From: a virus
Direction: 5' to 3' (one strand)
DNA length: 37,885 bases
Virus record (IMG/VR): IMGVR_UViG_3300021373_001597
Location: 1 to 37,885 of that record
The position numbers and the translations under genes are program-made. Every line of letters begins with the position of its first letter. Position 1 is the first letter of the stretch. This document shows, one piece after another, positions 18,401 through 25,112 of this stretch. A model generated the notes under the pieces. It had not been told where the DNA came from. It was given only the letters and a program-made list of their open reading frames with translations, and did no database searches.

Positions 18401-19186
18401 AGATACCTGCCAAGTCATTGTAGAGGACTTCAGAGGATTTTCTGTAAGCTTGCCGTTTGCAATAAGACCTTTAAATATTAAGTAAGTACCGGCCTCTGAA
18501 AAACCACCATCTTCTGTAGGCACATATACTCTTCTAAATACACTTACATCTCTATTTAAATACTCAGTAAAAGATGTAGATATATCTCCAGCCGTAAAAG
18601 TCACAATTTCATCTGAGCTAAGAGATGCTGTATAGGAATAGTTAGAGTTAGACTCAGTACTAAGTGTTGCTTCGGAAACAGAAGTAGCTTGAATCGTTTT
18701 ATTGTTGTTTGTAAAAACATCTATTCTTACAGAAACTAAGCTATTTATCCCTGTGTTTGACTGAAAAGTAACTATGTCTCCTTCTTGAAACCCAGAATCT
18801 TTCCAACTATGTGTAGAAGTTACGGTTGAGCTTGTAAAGGTAAAAGTACCTGTTAAAGACGTGCCTACAGCTGTAGCATCAAAAGTCAGGGTTACATTAG
18901 TATTCTGTAGCATCTCTTTTTCTTGAATGTCTGACATTTTAAGAAACTTATTTTGTAAATAAGTCTGAGCTCCATTAAAAGAGCCCCTTATATCTTTAGA
19001 TCCATCATCAAATATCTCAGGGTTAGACGAAGTAGTAAAATAGCCGTAAGAAGTAGCATCTTTATTGCCTGTACTTTGAGAAGGTCTCTCAAATTTTATT
19101 AGGTGCACAATTTTTAGCTCTGGGCTATTTATTAGAGCATCTTTAATTCCTTGATCATTTATTCCTAAGTTTCTGTAAAATGACAT
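9404..19186 (-). CDS. Giant tail tip / host-specificity protein (J-like, 3260 residues)
   Basis: The largest gene here. Residues ~1-290 look like a lambda L/DUF2163-type tail protein, ending in SSHWSAFTTVNGR. Residues ~345-430 match the start of tip attachment protein J (TAREQKLAFN, IPLVYGVQML, AQVLCEGPIS). J-type sequence returns after ~2300: NPAMQLLDYLTDTKYGKGL near 2586, FDSFIEAARLCDARSQ near 2626, and the end of the tip core at ~3100-3230. Between ~450 and ~2300 lies a long beta-rich insertion with propeller-like strands, such as DGSYAYVVHETFLSVYEL (~1035), DGTYVYIYS (~1112) and GMTTDGTTLWVADW (~1297) followed by GMIYAYTLSNG. Lambda J is 1132 residues, so this is a fused and greatly enlarged tip. 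It should form the tail end and contact the receptor. No frameshift is seen. Confidence 0.85.
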   Translation of the reverse strand: MSFYRNLGINDQGIKDALINSPELKIVHLIKFERPSQSTGNKDATSYGYFTTSSNPEIFDDGSKDIRGSFNGAQTYLQNKFLKMSDIQEKEMLQNTNVTLTFDATAVGTSLTGTFTFTSSTVTSTHSWKDSGFQEGDIVTFQSNTGINSLVSVRIDVFTNNNKTIQATSVSEATLSTESNSNYSYTASLSSDEIVTFTAGDISTSFTEYLNRDVSVFRRVYVPTEDGGFSEAGTYLIFKGLIANGKLTENPLKSSTMTWQVSSHWSAFTTVNGRTTSDDTHRALKSNQLTSDFESLKRPEYEQDLGFIHADKAFNVAAKYRTGIEKQETKVKGKWYKSTKSKTRKWIEYTAREQKLAFNLNSSHIPLVYGVQMLEDPINVFADVLNLPLGTVSTGVTHTKFVSAQVLCEGPISSILDIVVEDEPSVCRDFPDFVTRNTNLATESRTCVGRADRGDVLSGSPFYNRTIVTCSVDSGSVDKVRRFTVDNVEGTLVAGLELDTEGQVRGNIITKVHSQTDIELEFPITLEDNASLTFRTAIGQYNVGNSGQTGTVQDLDYTATGNTINTTNVRMLGIVGTRKLLERWMGHIELGHDGTPSSNRINTSSDHGLKTGVPVEYLNKTQGSDISGLVHKGQYFIRYFDANEFYLHNTFQDALHGANTISLGNAGTTGTNLHIFKTVETPITHEHGVSINTSKEQIMFHAGQKYQECNQILSSIANSIENTGGQKPYKISGTGLSALRQQKLYEVVKADSSVSSTVGSTFKVIDIVSDSVAYVRTPVYGFKIQKTYKSKGPSRSFFSSGSSIVKKSIIGFKGKKLPTLSGISSNNSIRLQLNFEQYSQTQRLIGGAIAAIRGIKVADALRAQNQTPVVITDIDEGTPDLGFKIQHDYYSNSPIPYWSTNHRLLDTAYIVSFKRMESGDANQAIHKYIVKGKFLECYNYDNSFGVLDTSNINSYKIGDSVSIGGGAQQLILTNIVASDFDSTAQKEVHVKHFSNNLTVDAAGDSFKNGSIIYVYNTNNNSLDSSQTIIAGHVHAEDIYTDGSYAYVVHETFLSVYELSTKQLVQRQVMFAYEDELSGSNTGIAGTSTNPGTPRYSRMVAQKKRLVTNISGDGTYVYIYSPKHIAATENDGLHDSVYSVRAAGRGSYQSKYNGAGSSDLLNPGLRYGDMLVPAIYKYKKSDLLVGAKYVENTSTYDNTTEDYSSTHKARYHRQSNDRKHQTTTFFGSEYDDIDNENNDQTLNPWAGKYSIVFAEQFITQSQNGAIPDKIQTMTAFDNALHCYFDTVHTFVQDNELPKGMTTDGTTLWVADWFTTIGKPSLPDEGDDVYLPGFQSDSRTTLSNINELRCFVNDDETKPGVDNYRGLDSTLLFKNFSGNGMIYAYTLSNGNRDASKDIKPYIPTLSASYDVYQKTITAYNNRRRYVGASSFGSIGITSGGSVVTLNNLTGIRKGMSIHFLASDTKSYYTGDHMYNKARAINQIYQPVITGITKGSQTFIFMAEGHNFKDGDRIVIEGGDISELNAVNNERLYDTPFTVADVLSTSFRIKDDAGNYIDSSSYSGTTSTGAKAVLAKPLYLTNSFLGSSHGATIIRMDNTTNQVLLDRFLIIPDIDSGVTVDIGYNFKNHTRYQLPYNDINYMYRYTSETDGDFHTQGALTALQDDRYHSYDGVYKIGGRLNALNPDNVYDISHHVINGVNYMCMLNKHREHIAINTLDTSINTALNAGSTNTTTGNWISEKVSGSHVFFYNMDTGRMFTKAISVPTGTVGICTYSYADDRDLNGNTGGQANNPTFLYCLVEHNDNPSKNLEYTIRTYLLDFENTSGGNSISFGRPEIDINGNCLMTGYPYNANNTNEIASGDSELGWRRNSQGTTRFRDEDYSMPPYNRDHYADSRYEFAHDYTNRTYGIHSNFDTNITAEVGGLSSATNSTRLHGLSIVPGNTYNAVVGSPIPMPVLATTARDNDGTAVILTNSTTASKKFFSRTGVTQGTDRSNMAGLAIVASGGANRYLVIENADYNCTQRPIARKDPFVTAYTEGTNALATYTSFGASGTIQLGQPRSATSKTSVMTQLTAPDDAATTNANAPFLRTFDFAPVTDADTSLPINYSGSFQLDGNSVIFVAGNLFHEYDETATSLTRSGDGEDLHTTPPSISGVTITDISREDSFSGAAGAYRISLDSNFEKGEVDSYTITTDGSSNPLILASNLITPSASSTQLVQGSGQSTQISNGPFGWTSKGQDVSFSTHVSSSVIGLNLNEDLLNYSHPTDINRNKFFFGVAEESFFRPFGVTGTIDTAPLDNLRAKVVWDQCRNLKLQGELPYRAQLAQLTMYNVAGTYDELYAMVVDSVLDITPEMWDSASYPFVYRHNTEDSVVTALINGAVNGEGVDEFFNIDTTANLLSTGRTYPKVGDQFLYDGMPPEEIIYVTAVGTLSDSSTNTIKLTKDITVANDTEVTFITHSHVLLGCKAMEGYKKANDAAKVQMLDGEGLNLEWTDIVEFDRKAHPSKATSDSLVNVSFRNDELEGFSEPEKGIYNQGGIAKSLHTAKLFAYDFTTGFGIIDMDNTFIQDNHTQFKFFDENIKDLRVSNNPAMQLLDYLTDTKYGKGLKLNFTFDSETGQRKVDEQNSDIDFDSFIEAARLCDARSQVTVCMPADTLATVAATTNNSSTLTLKNNEGDPIRVGDLVLHNNISTEITVTNPDRTGAADQRDIELSANASLPINSTVILRARPPVVGDTYKYFFGGNTLSASESAGAKLLFQGTVEKVSFRLATTKQGNLKGFYEITFDEVIGSLGKKHNTWKDFNEDLVYINNNVHLVGTTGGLSSTYTAAETEAFNKLTADGLRLYRSATNPNDTTSTRHSASIPIRLNIGTDIVHAHFAENATKASGSTFAMGEIDGQLEVGMYATLTDTGGVSRIVTIESIDESANSIVLAFPGGANLDVENTAAEDTGNTHYYVQFSSESVDNNLISVDGNPIVKSFESNSSTFQNSGYSLYDADHVKYWRYVGWSEQDQRYASRHQLNCLIDTGNTLFENTFDILSQFNGTLTFTSGKYSLDVKRRQDKDVTGSTAQPALTGVPTSDVSKISEEDIIGKITIDDRGVKTSFNSIDATVADPSMQFEGRQISFFNSTYLEQDNNIPKKGSYASPYISNYFNARINVKQYLDMSRLSLIIGFTMAPKGAMLKAGSIIKISYARFNFTEKLFRISDITLKTNGLVDIVAQEHSDDTYLLEKVNATDTKLIRGRCVSGTEVTVPLPLNFNPDNV

Positions 19187-20158
19187 TTAGTCTGCTGCCT
19201 CCTCTAAAGATAACTTAATTGAATATAAATTATCTTGGTCTATTGTGTATTGTTGTTTATCTGATTTATTTATAACTTTTACTAAAGGCCTATCAAAAAT
19301 TATTGTAGACCCTGAAGAAATACTGTTTGACAGTGGGGGAGTAAAATATATATTAATCTCGTCCTCAGCAGGCTGTGCCGCTCTATACTCCTCGTATGTT
19401 TCTATTTTATTTACCATATAAGACTTAGTATGGTTGCTATTAGAAGAATCTTCAATAGTAAATAAGTCCCCTAGTGCAGGAGCTACTCCATCTGTGCCTA
19501 ATGAAACTGTTAAACTTACATCCCCTGCTGTGCCTGTACTAGCTAAAGTTAGATTTCCTCCAGCACCTTGATACTGCGGCATCTCTACAAAGAAGGGCTT
19601 TAAGCTGCCCTGTTTTTCTAAAAGAAAGGTATATAATGGCATAAACTGAGATTTTTGTAGTTTATGATAGCTCACTGAAAAATCGAATCTGTGATAAGAA
19701 GCATATCTAGTTATTAACTTTCCTGAGTTAGTTCTGCTTTTCATAATGGGGGAAGTAGAAGTAACAGAAACAGTTTTAAAACCTGGCGCAGAGTCTCCAG
19801 AATTAGCTACCCTAGATACTTTCAGAATAATCGAAGTACCTGTAGTGTTAGGTAAATTAGCAGAGGGCAGAAAAAAAGTATCTCCTACTTTATACCCCCT
19901 ACCTGCTAAATCTATGTTCGTTGATGTGACTTCTCCGTTTGTGTCAGTAGTTATTGAGAACTTAGCTCCTGTACCATTATCAGAGGTTTGAGAATACTTT
20001 GAGCTATCTAATGTAACGGTTCCTGAGGTTCCCACCCCCGAAGTACTATTTGTACCTTGAACAATAACTTCTATTACTGAGCCACCTAATGCGCCCGCAG
20101 TAGATATAGAGTTTACTCCATCTGGTAATATATTACTAAAATTATTAAATGCTGTCAT
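19187..20158 (-). CDS. Distal tail / minor tail protein
   Basis: A 323-residue protein between tape measure and tip, the usual place for distal tail or lambda M/L-type proteins. The core YHRFDFSVSYHKLQKSQF followed by PLYTFLLEKQGSLKPFFVEMP is the pattern of distal tail proteins that form the ring at the tube end. The N-terminal ~120 residues are an added beta domain with GRGYKVGDTFFL, a motif seen in other phage structural proteins. The C-terminus carries a second beta segment. The start overlaps the tape measure stop (TAATG), and the stop abuts the ATG of the tip gene. The exact ring position is inferred. Confidence 0.78.
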   Translation of the reverse strand: MTAFNNFSNILPDGVNSISTAGALGGSVIEVIVQGTNSTSGVGTSGTVTLDSSKYSQTSDNGTGAKFSITTDTNGEVTSTNIDLAGRGYKVGDTFFLPSANLPNTTGTSIILKVSRVANSGDSAPGFKTVSVTSTSPIMKSRTNSGKLITRYASYHRFDFSVSYHKLQKSQFMPLYTFLLEKQGSLKPFFVEMPQYQGAGGNLTLASTGTAGDVSLTVSLGTDGVAPALGDLFTIEDSSNSNHTKSYMVNKIETYEEYRAAQPAEDEINIYFTPPLSNSISSGSTIIFDRPLVKVINKSDKQQYTIDQDNLYSIKLSLEEAAD

Positions 20159-23100
20159 TACTCTACTACTCCTTCAAGAAACTCTTCACCTATATTATTT
20201 GCAGAGTCTCGAATCATTCCTATTATATTACCTCTTTGACTAAGAAGTATATCTTCTACTCCTGAAGCGTCTAAAGTATTAATGTTAAAAGTTACATTTG
20301 AAGCTGTGCCGCCTAAGGCTTCTTCTGTTTCTCCTGCAGAAACAACCTCACCTGCACTATCCGGCATAAATAGTTCTGGTCCTTGTTCTCCTACCATATA
20401 CCCAACTCGTCCGCCTTCTGCTCTATATCGTGTACCAGTAAACGCAGGTTTAAAGTTACTTGCATTACCTATTCCCTGCTCTCCTCGCATATACCCAAGC
20501 TCGCCAGAAGCATTATTTGAGTTAGCAAGATCTATTGAATTCTGTCTAGACCCCACAGTGATTTCTGAAGGAGCGGATGCTGATTCAGTTCCACCTCCGC
20601 CATCAAACTGCATTTTGCTTATAATCGCTACCTGAGCGGCACCAAGAGCTCCTACCATTATTGCTAACGGTATGCCAAAGCCGCCTGTCATACCTAAAGT
20701 CATAGCTATACCTGCTGCCGTAGACATAATAGCTTGAGCAATCATTAATTTTTTCTTCGTTTCAAAAGCCTTTCTGTCTATTTTTTCCTTATCTTTTTCC
20801 ATTTTCTTAATTAATGCGAGAGATTTTACTGATTGTCCATCTCGTTTCTTTTCTGCAGCTATTTCTTTGTCTATGGCTCTGGTTTTCATTTTTGCCTGAG
20901 CACCCAATAATCCTATTACAGAACCAAGTCCTCCTGCAATTGCACTAAAAGCAGCTCCTGCTTTTTCTTTTGTGCCTACGGCCTCCTCCTCAAAAAACTT
21001 CATAGATTCTATCATAGTGTCCATGCCGCCTGATATATTATCGATGGCACCTGCTACGATTGCTCCATCTGGTCCAAGGTCTTTAAAGGCTGCTGCCGAT
21101 GACTGTAGTACCCCTTTAAAAATTTGCATTTTTTCTATAGCAGTATCATAAGCTTCTGGCGGTATACCCAGAGGCGTTGCTGCAGTAGTAGTAGCTTCTG
21201 CTCCTTCTCCTACCGTAACACTTTCTGTAGAGCTCATCATTGAGCCAAGAGTTCCAAAAGCTCCATTTCCAGAAGCACTAATACCACTGTTACCAATACT
21301 TAATCCTGACTCCATAGAAGCAGTAGTTGCGTCATATTGTAGCTTAGCATTTTCTTTTTGCACACCTAAAAGTAACTGTGCTGCATCTGCTGCTTTACCT
21401 GCCGCTTGAACTTGTGCTCTAATATTATCTGCTTCTACCCCTTTTATCTCTAGTTCTTTTATAAGTAGCCGTGCTTTTAAATCTAACAACATAAAATCTA
21501 GGTCTATTCTAGTCATTTCTATTTTATGTACTGCTTCTATATGCTTAAATTCGTTATCTCTATTTAGTTTTCTACGAGAAATTTCAGTTCTTGTAATTGT
21601 ATTGCTGTTTGTTATACCTGATTTTTTAGAGTCTCTTGCTATTTTGCTTTGTAGCTCACCCTGCTTAAACATCTCTTTGTTTACTGCTTGCAGGCCTTTT
21701 GCTGTTGACGAAATAGTCTGGTTATATTTTAAAGCTTCTCCGATCTGTTTTTGTGCGATAAGAATAGCTTTCTCTTCTTCACTTCTTCGCTCAAAAGCAA
21801 GTTTAGCTCTCTCTATCTCTAATTGAGTTAGCCTGTAACTACTTTCTCCTTGCTCAACCAGACTCTGTTGAATAGCAATTTCTGCATCTACTGCCTCTAA
21901 CTTCTTGTTTAGTAATACATCTTCTTGCTGTAAGCTCATAGCGTATAACTGAGAGCTTTGACCAGCATATTCTTTTAGATCTTTTAGTTTTGCGGCTTCT
22001 AGTGCCTGTGCTTCTTTTGCCTGCGCTAATATATCTATGTTTGAGTCTAAAGCTTCTGCACTTGCATTGAAAGCGTCTATATCTGCCTGAGTTATTTGCT
22101 TTTTCGTCTTTAGTATTTTTTGTAGTACAGCTGCTTGGCCTGCTATGCCAACACCTGTAAGAGAGTCTGCTTCTTTTTGGGTCTTTAAAAGAGCTACGTG
22201 CACTTTCATTTGCTTATTTAAGCCGTCATATGCAGTTACTCTTTTACCCAAGACTTTTGTTAATTCTGTATTAAAAGTCTTTTGACCTTCTGTTGCTTGA
22301 GCTAAGTTTGACTCAAATGAATTTGCTGCCAAGCCTAGTGCGCCTAGCTCATTTTTTGCCTTTACTAGCCCCTCTTTTGTAGTTGCTTTAGTTACTTTTT
22401 TGGTCTTTTCCAGTATAGCATTGAACATTATGAAAGAAGGGCTTCCTTCTTCTGTAGCGGCTTGCATTGCCTTAATATTATCTGCTAGACCTCCGCCTGC
22501 TGCTCTTACACCCTTTCTTGCGGCATAGCCTAGCTTATTGCCCTTGCCTCTGCTACGTTCTGCAGCATCTAGGTCATTGAGCATTTCTACTGTTTGAGAT
22601 ATTAGTCCAGCCGAAGTTTTATTACTTCTAGCAAATCTATCGTTAGCATTTGTCATAGCGGCCATGTCGCTAACGTATTTAGAAGAAGCCTCTGAAAACT
22701 TGTCTATTGCTTCTTTTTGCTCTTTCATAGTCTCTGTTACAGGATTTTCTTTTACGAATAATCTAAACACAAACATAAACGCATCTTTAAGCATCATAAG
22801 GCCAGTAATTACTAATCCTATAATAGGTATTGCTTGTAAGAATGCAATACCTAGTACTTTTAAGGCTCCTGCTAGTGCCATAGCATTTACTTTTGCAAAT
22901 ATTAATGCTTTACTGTAAAGTCCCATCCCTCTAGTTGCACTTATAACATTTACATTTGCTACTTTGAAAGAAATAATTAGCTTTTTAAGCATAAGATTAT
23001 ACTTACCAGCTTCTAAGTACGATAAAGCTTGTGCTTGTTTATGTGCTACCTGAGCAGTAGTTGAAGATACTACGGAATTTTTAAGGTTTTTTATTGCAAC

Positions 23101-24321
23101 GGCTTGGTTTTTATATCTCTTTGTTCTTAAAGATATTTCATCTTTACTCATTGCTGCTGATTCTTCTTTTAATTTTCTTATATTCTCAGCTCTTTGAGCA
23201 CTTAGAGTTCTTAGACCATGTCCATGGTCTTCCATGCTTACATTGCCTTGTTTAAATCTTTCCTGTACTTCTTTAGTTGCATCAGAAAGAGCATTTACTC
23301 TAAAAAATGCTTTTTGATTTTGTTTTGCAAAGGTTGCGGAGGCTTTTGCAGACTCGGAGAATCCCTTCATCATTCCGCCCAAAGCAGGAACAACTGAGCT
23401 AGCAATTTTAGCACCTATAATAGATATTACTGCCAGGAGCGCAGTAGGCGACCCCGCCAAGAATCCTATAAAAGGTTTGACTGCCATATTAAGCGTATTC
23501 GCTATAGCGTGGGATAAATCTGTAAATGTGGCGGCTAGTTGAGAATAGGGGTTATCCTCAACCGAGTCAGCAAGGTCTCCGAACTTTTTCTGTCCTTGAG
23601 TAATGATTTCATTTGTAAAAGCCATGCGCTTTTCAAAGTTTGTAACTTCTTCAGCTGTTTTACCTACACTAGCTGCAAAGTCATTAGTAACATCGTCTAG
23701 ACGAATCATAATGCCTAATTCATCTACGATCTCTGACTCTAGCTTTGCGGCACCTCTAGTAAGACGATCCATTGCATCGGTCAAATCTCTACCTAGTGCT
23801 TTTGAAGCTCCAGTAGCTACTTTGGCCAGGCCTTCCATCTGACTTTGAGAAAAGCCCGCACTAGTTCCTAATGCTACCGATTTCATAGCATCTGCGGCAG
23901 AGATAGCTCCACCAGATATTTCTCTTAGATTTTCTGCTACTGCTTTTAAGTTTCTGCCTCCAACTGCTCCAGTTTCTTGCAAACCTGAAATCAACTGTTG
24001 AACACCCGCAGCTCGATTTAAGAAGCCAAAGGCTTGAGACAAAGCAAACACATTTGCCATGAGAGCAGCATAAGCACCCACAAGCCCGAAATTGCCGCCA
24101 CCGATAGTTTGGGCTTGTTTGGCAAATGCTTTAGTAGAATTATTAGTAAGACCGCCCACTCCTTTTTCTTGTTTGGAGTAGTCATTTCGTTTCTTTTTTA
24201 GTCCATCAGTAGATTTACCGAGATTGTCAGTAGCCTTACTAGCCTTTTTGGCTTTATCAACAATGATGTCAAAAGTACCGTCATCTCCAACCTTGAGCTT
24301 AAACGAAATTGTATTAGCCAC
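20158..24321 (-). CDS. Tail tape measure protein
   Basis: A 1387-residue, mostly helical protein, Lys/Ala/Glu/Gln rich, with long coiled coils. Hydrophobic segments lie at about 77-99, 480-523 and 1194-1235, as expected for a tape measure that fills the tube and later inserts into the host membrane. The C-terminal GGRVGYMVGEQGPELFMP is a hallmark of the family. The N-terminal ISGLQETGAVGG and GGAISAADAMKSVALG regions also fit. At about 1.5 angstrom per residue the tail would be near 200 nm. The start is GTG at 24321, overlapping the chaperone stop by 8 bases. No lysozyme or peptidase domain is obvious. Confidence 0.95.
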   Translation of the reverse strand: MANTISFKLKVGDDGTFDIIVDKAKKASKATDNLGKSTDGLKKKRNDYSKQEKGVGGLTNNSTKAFAKQAQTIGGGNFGLVGAYAALMANVFALSQAFGFLNRAAGVQQLISGLQETGAVGGRNLKAVAENLREISGGAISAADAMKSVALGTSAGFSQSQMEGLAKVATGASKALGRDLTDAMDRLTRGAAKLESEIVDELGIMIRLDDVTNDFAASVGKTAEEVTNFEKRMAFTNEIITQGQKKFGDLADSVEDNPYSQLAATFTDLSHAIANTLNMAVKPFIGFLAGSPTALLAVISIIGAKIASSVVPALGGMMKGFSESAKASATFAKQNQKAFFRVNALSDATKEVQERFKQGNVSMEDHGHGLRTLSAQRAENIRKLKEESAAMSKDEISLRTKRYKNQAVAIKNLKNSVVSSTTAQVAHKQAQALSYLEAGKYNLMLKKLIISFKVANVNVISATRGMGLYSKALIFAKVNAMALAGALKVLGIAFLQAIPIIGLVITGLMMLKDAFMFVFRLFVKENPVTETMKEQKEAIDKFSEASSKYVSDMAAMTNANDRFARSNKTSAGLISQTVEMLNDLDAAERSRGKGNKLGYAARKGVRAAGGGLADNIKAMQAATEEGSPSFIMFNAILEKTKKVTKATTKEGLVKAKNELGALGLAANSFESNLAQATEGQKTFNTELTKVLGKRVTAYDGLNKQMKVHVALLKTQKEADSLTGVGIAGQAAVLQKILKTKKQITQADIDAFNASAEALDSNIDILAQAKEAQALEAAKLKDLKEYAGQSSQLYAMSLQQEDVLLNKKLEAVDAEIAIQQSLVEQGESSYRLTQLEIERAKLAFERRSEEEKAILIAQKQIGEALKYNQTISSTAKGLQAVNKEMFKQGELQSKIARDSKKSGITNSNTITRTEISRRKLNRDNEFKHIEAVHKIEMTRIDLDFMLLDLKARLLIKELEIKGVEADNIRAQVQAAGKAADAAQLLLGVQKENAKLQYDATTASMESGLSIGNSGISASGNGAFGTLGSMMSSTESVTVGEGAEATTTAATPLGIPPEAYDTAIEKMQIFKGVLQSSAAAFKDLGPDGAIVAGAIDNISGGMDTMIESMKFFEEEAVGTKEKAGAAFSAIAGGLGSVIGLLGAQAKMKTRAIDKEIAAEKKRDGQSVKSLALIKKMEKDKEKIDRKAFETKKKLMIAQAIMSTAAGIAMTLGMTGGFGIPLAIMVGALGAAQVAIISKMQFDGGGGTESASAPSEITVGSRQNSIDLANSNNASGELGYMRGEQGIGNASNFKPAFTGTRYRAEGGRVGYMVGEQGPELFMPDSAGEVVSAGETEEALGGTASNVTFNINTLDASGVEDILLSQRGNIIGMIRDSANNIGEEFLEGVVE

Positions 24322-24724
24322 TATGTTTTCTCTTTAGCTTGTCATGCTCTTGCTTCATTTTTTCAGCAGATTTTTTTATTGCCCTAGAGTCTAGCCAAGC
24401 TAGTACTTCTATGAACAACATTCGTTCTTCGGTATCGTATTCTTCAGTGAAGGCAGATAAAGCAGTATAGTCTTTTCCTAAATATCCTATATCCGCTTCT
24501 ATTCTATCTCCTAGTATATTGAAACAATTGACTGCTTCTTGTACTATTAGAGGAAGATCATCCCAACTTACTGGTATCTCTTCCTCTTTTGGTTTTTTGT
24601 TCATCTGTTCGCAGAGTTCAAAGTACCTATCTGCAGTCATTTTTACATCAGAATTATTAAAGTAATTATTAAGCCTCGACCACAGAGTCTCCTTTTGAGT
24701 CTCCGCGAAAGTTGGCAAGATCAA
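24314..24724 (-). CDS. Tail assembly chaperone, T-type second part (made by frameshift)
   Basis: A 136-codon open frame overlapping the end of the upstream chaperone by 56 bases and lying just before the tape measure gene, the classical G/T arrangement. The sequence MTADRYFELCEQMNKKP, an acidic Pro-rich strand, WDDLPLIVQEAVNCFNIL and a C-terminal basic helix look like the T-type domain of such pairs. No good ribosome site precedes the only ATG (24640), and the first codons are not a credible start, so it is most likely expressed as a fusion after a +1 (or -2) shift. The fusion binds the tape measure while tube subunits assemble; it is absent from virions in known phages. Confidence 0.78.
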   Translation of the reverse strand: MILPTFAETQKETLWSRLNNYFNNSDVKMTADRYFELCEQMNKKPKEEEIPVSWDDLPLIVQEAVNCFNILGDRIEADIGYLGKDYTALSAFTEEYDTEERMLFIEVLAWLDSRAIKKSAEKMKQEHDKLKRKHSG

Positions 24725-24728
24725 AGAT
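24669..24728 (-). promoter_or_regulatory. Programmed frameshift window of the tail chaperone pair
   Basis: Region where the first chaperone frame and the second are both open. Going from one to the other needs +1 (or -2), not the -1 shift of lambda. Candidate slip codons for +1 are TTT-C (24710-24707, Phe to Phe) and AAA-G (24695-24692, Lys to Lys). The latter is flanked by two copies of GGAGACTC (24704-24697 and 24692-24685), a Shine-Dalgarno-like sequence that could stimulate shifting. Confidence 0.5.
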
Positions 24729-25100
24729 TACCTCGTTTAACCAAGTATCAAATTCAGTAGAAGAGCTTACTAAAGTTTCAGCATTATCTAATGAGTACTC
24801 GATTTCTTTGCTGGCATCTTGATCACCAATATCTAATAAAATTAATTCTTGTGCATGTTCTAGTGTTAAACCCTTCCAGTTTTTGACAACTGCTGCTGTA
24901 AATTCTACAATAAACCTATCTTCATCTAGAACTTCTTCCATTTGTCGGGTTTTACGATCTAACTTATTAGTTAGACATTTTTTTCGTAGACCCTGTAATT
25001 GTTTTCTTGATAGATTTACTACTTCTACAGAGAAGCCATCTAAGCCGGGATAATCTACCCATGCTGATTTGGTATCTATCATTAGTTTTTTTAGTTGCAT
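24669..25100 (-). CDS. Tail assembly chaperone, G-type first part
   Basis: A 143-residue protein with a beta-rich N-terminus (KKLMIDTKSAWVDYPG and GFSVEVVNLSR) and a helical C-terminus, matching the size and position of lambda gpG-type chaperones. It follows a strong ribosome site (GGAGG at 25108-25112) after the third tube-like gene. Its last 18 codons overlap the T-type frame. Known pairs make mostly G and a few percent G-T fusion; both act only during assembly of the tail around the tape measure. The assignment rests on position, length and overlap more than on a sharp motif. Confidence 0.78.
   Translation of the reverse strand: MQLKKLMIDTKSAWVDYPGLDGFSVEVVNLSRKQLQGLRKKCLTNKLDRKTRQMEEVLDEDRFIVEFTAAVVKNWKGLTLEHAQELILLDIGDQDASKEIEYSLDNAETLVSSSTEFDTWLNEVIFDLANFRGDSKGDSVVEA
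24685..24704 (-). repeat. Tandem GGAGACTC direct repeat in the chaperone overlap
   Basis: Two identical 8-base units separated by AAAA, so the period is 12 bases (four codons). The units encode Gly-Asp-Ser in the first frame. They contain GGAGA, which can pair with 16S rRNA, and lie at the likely frameshift site. Confidence 0.7.
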
Positions 25101-25112
25101 ATAATTGGCCTC

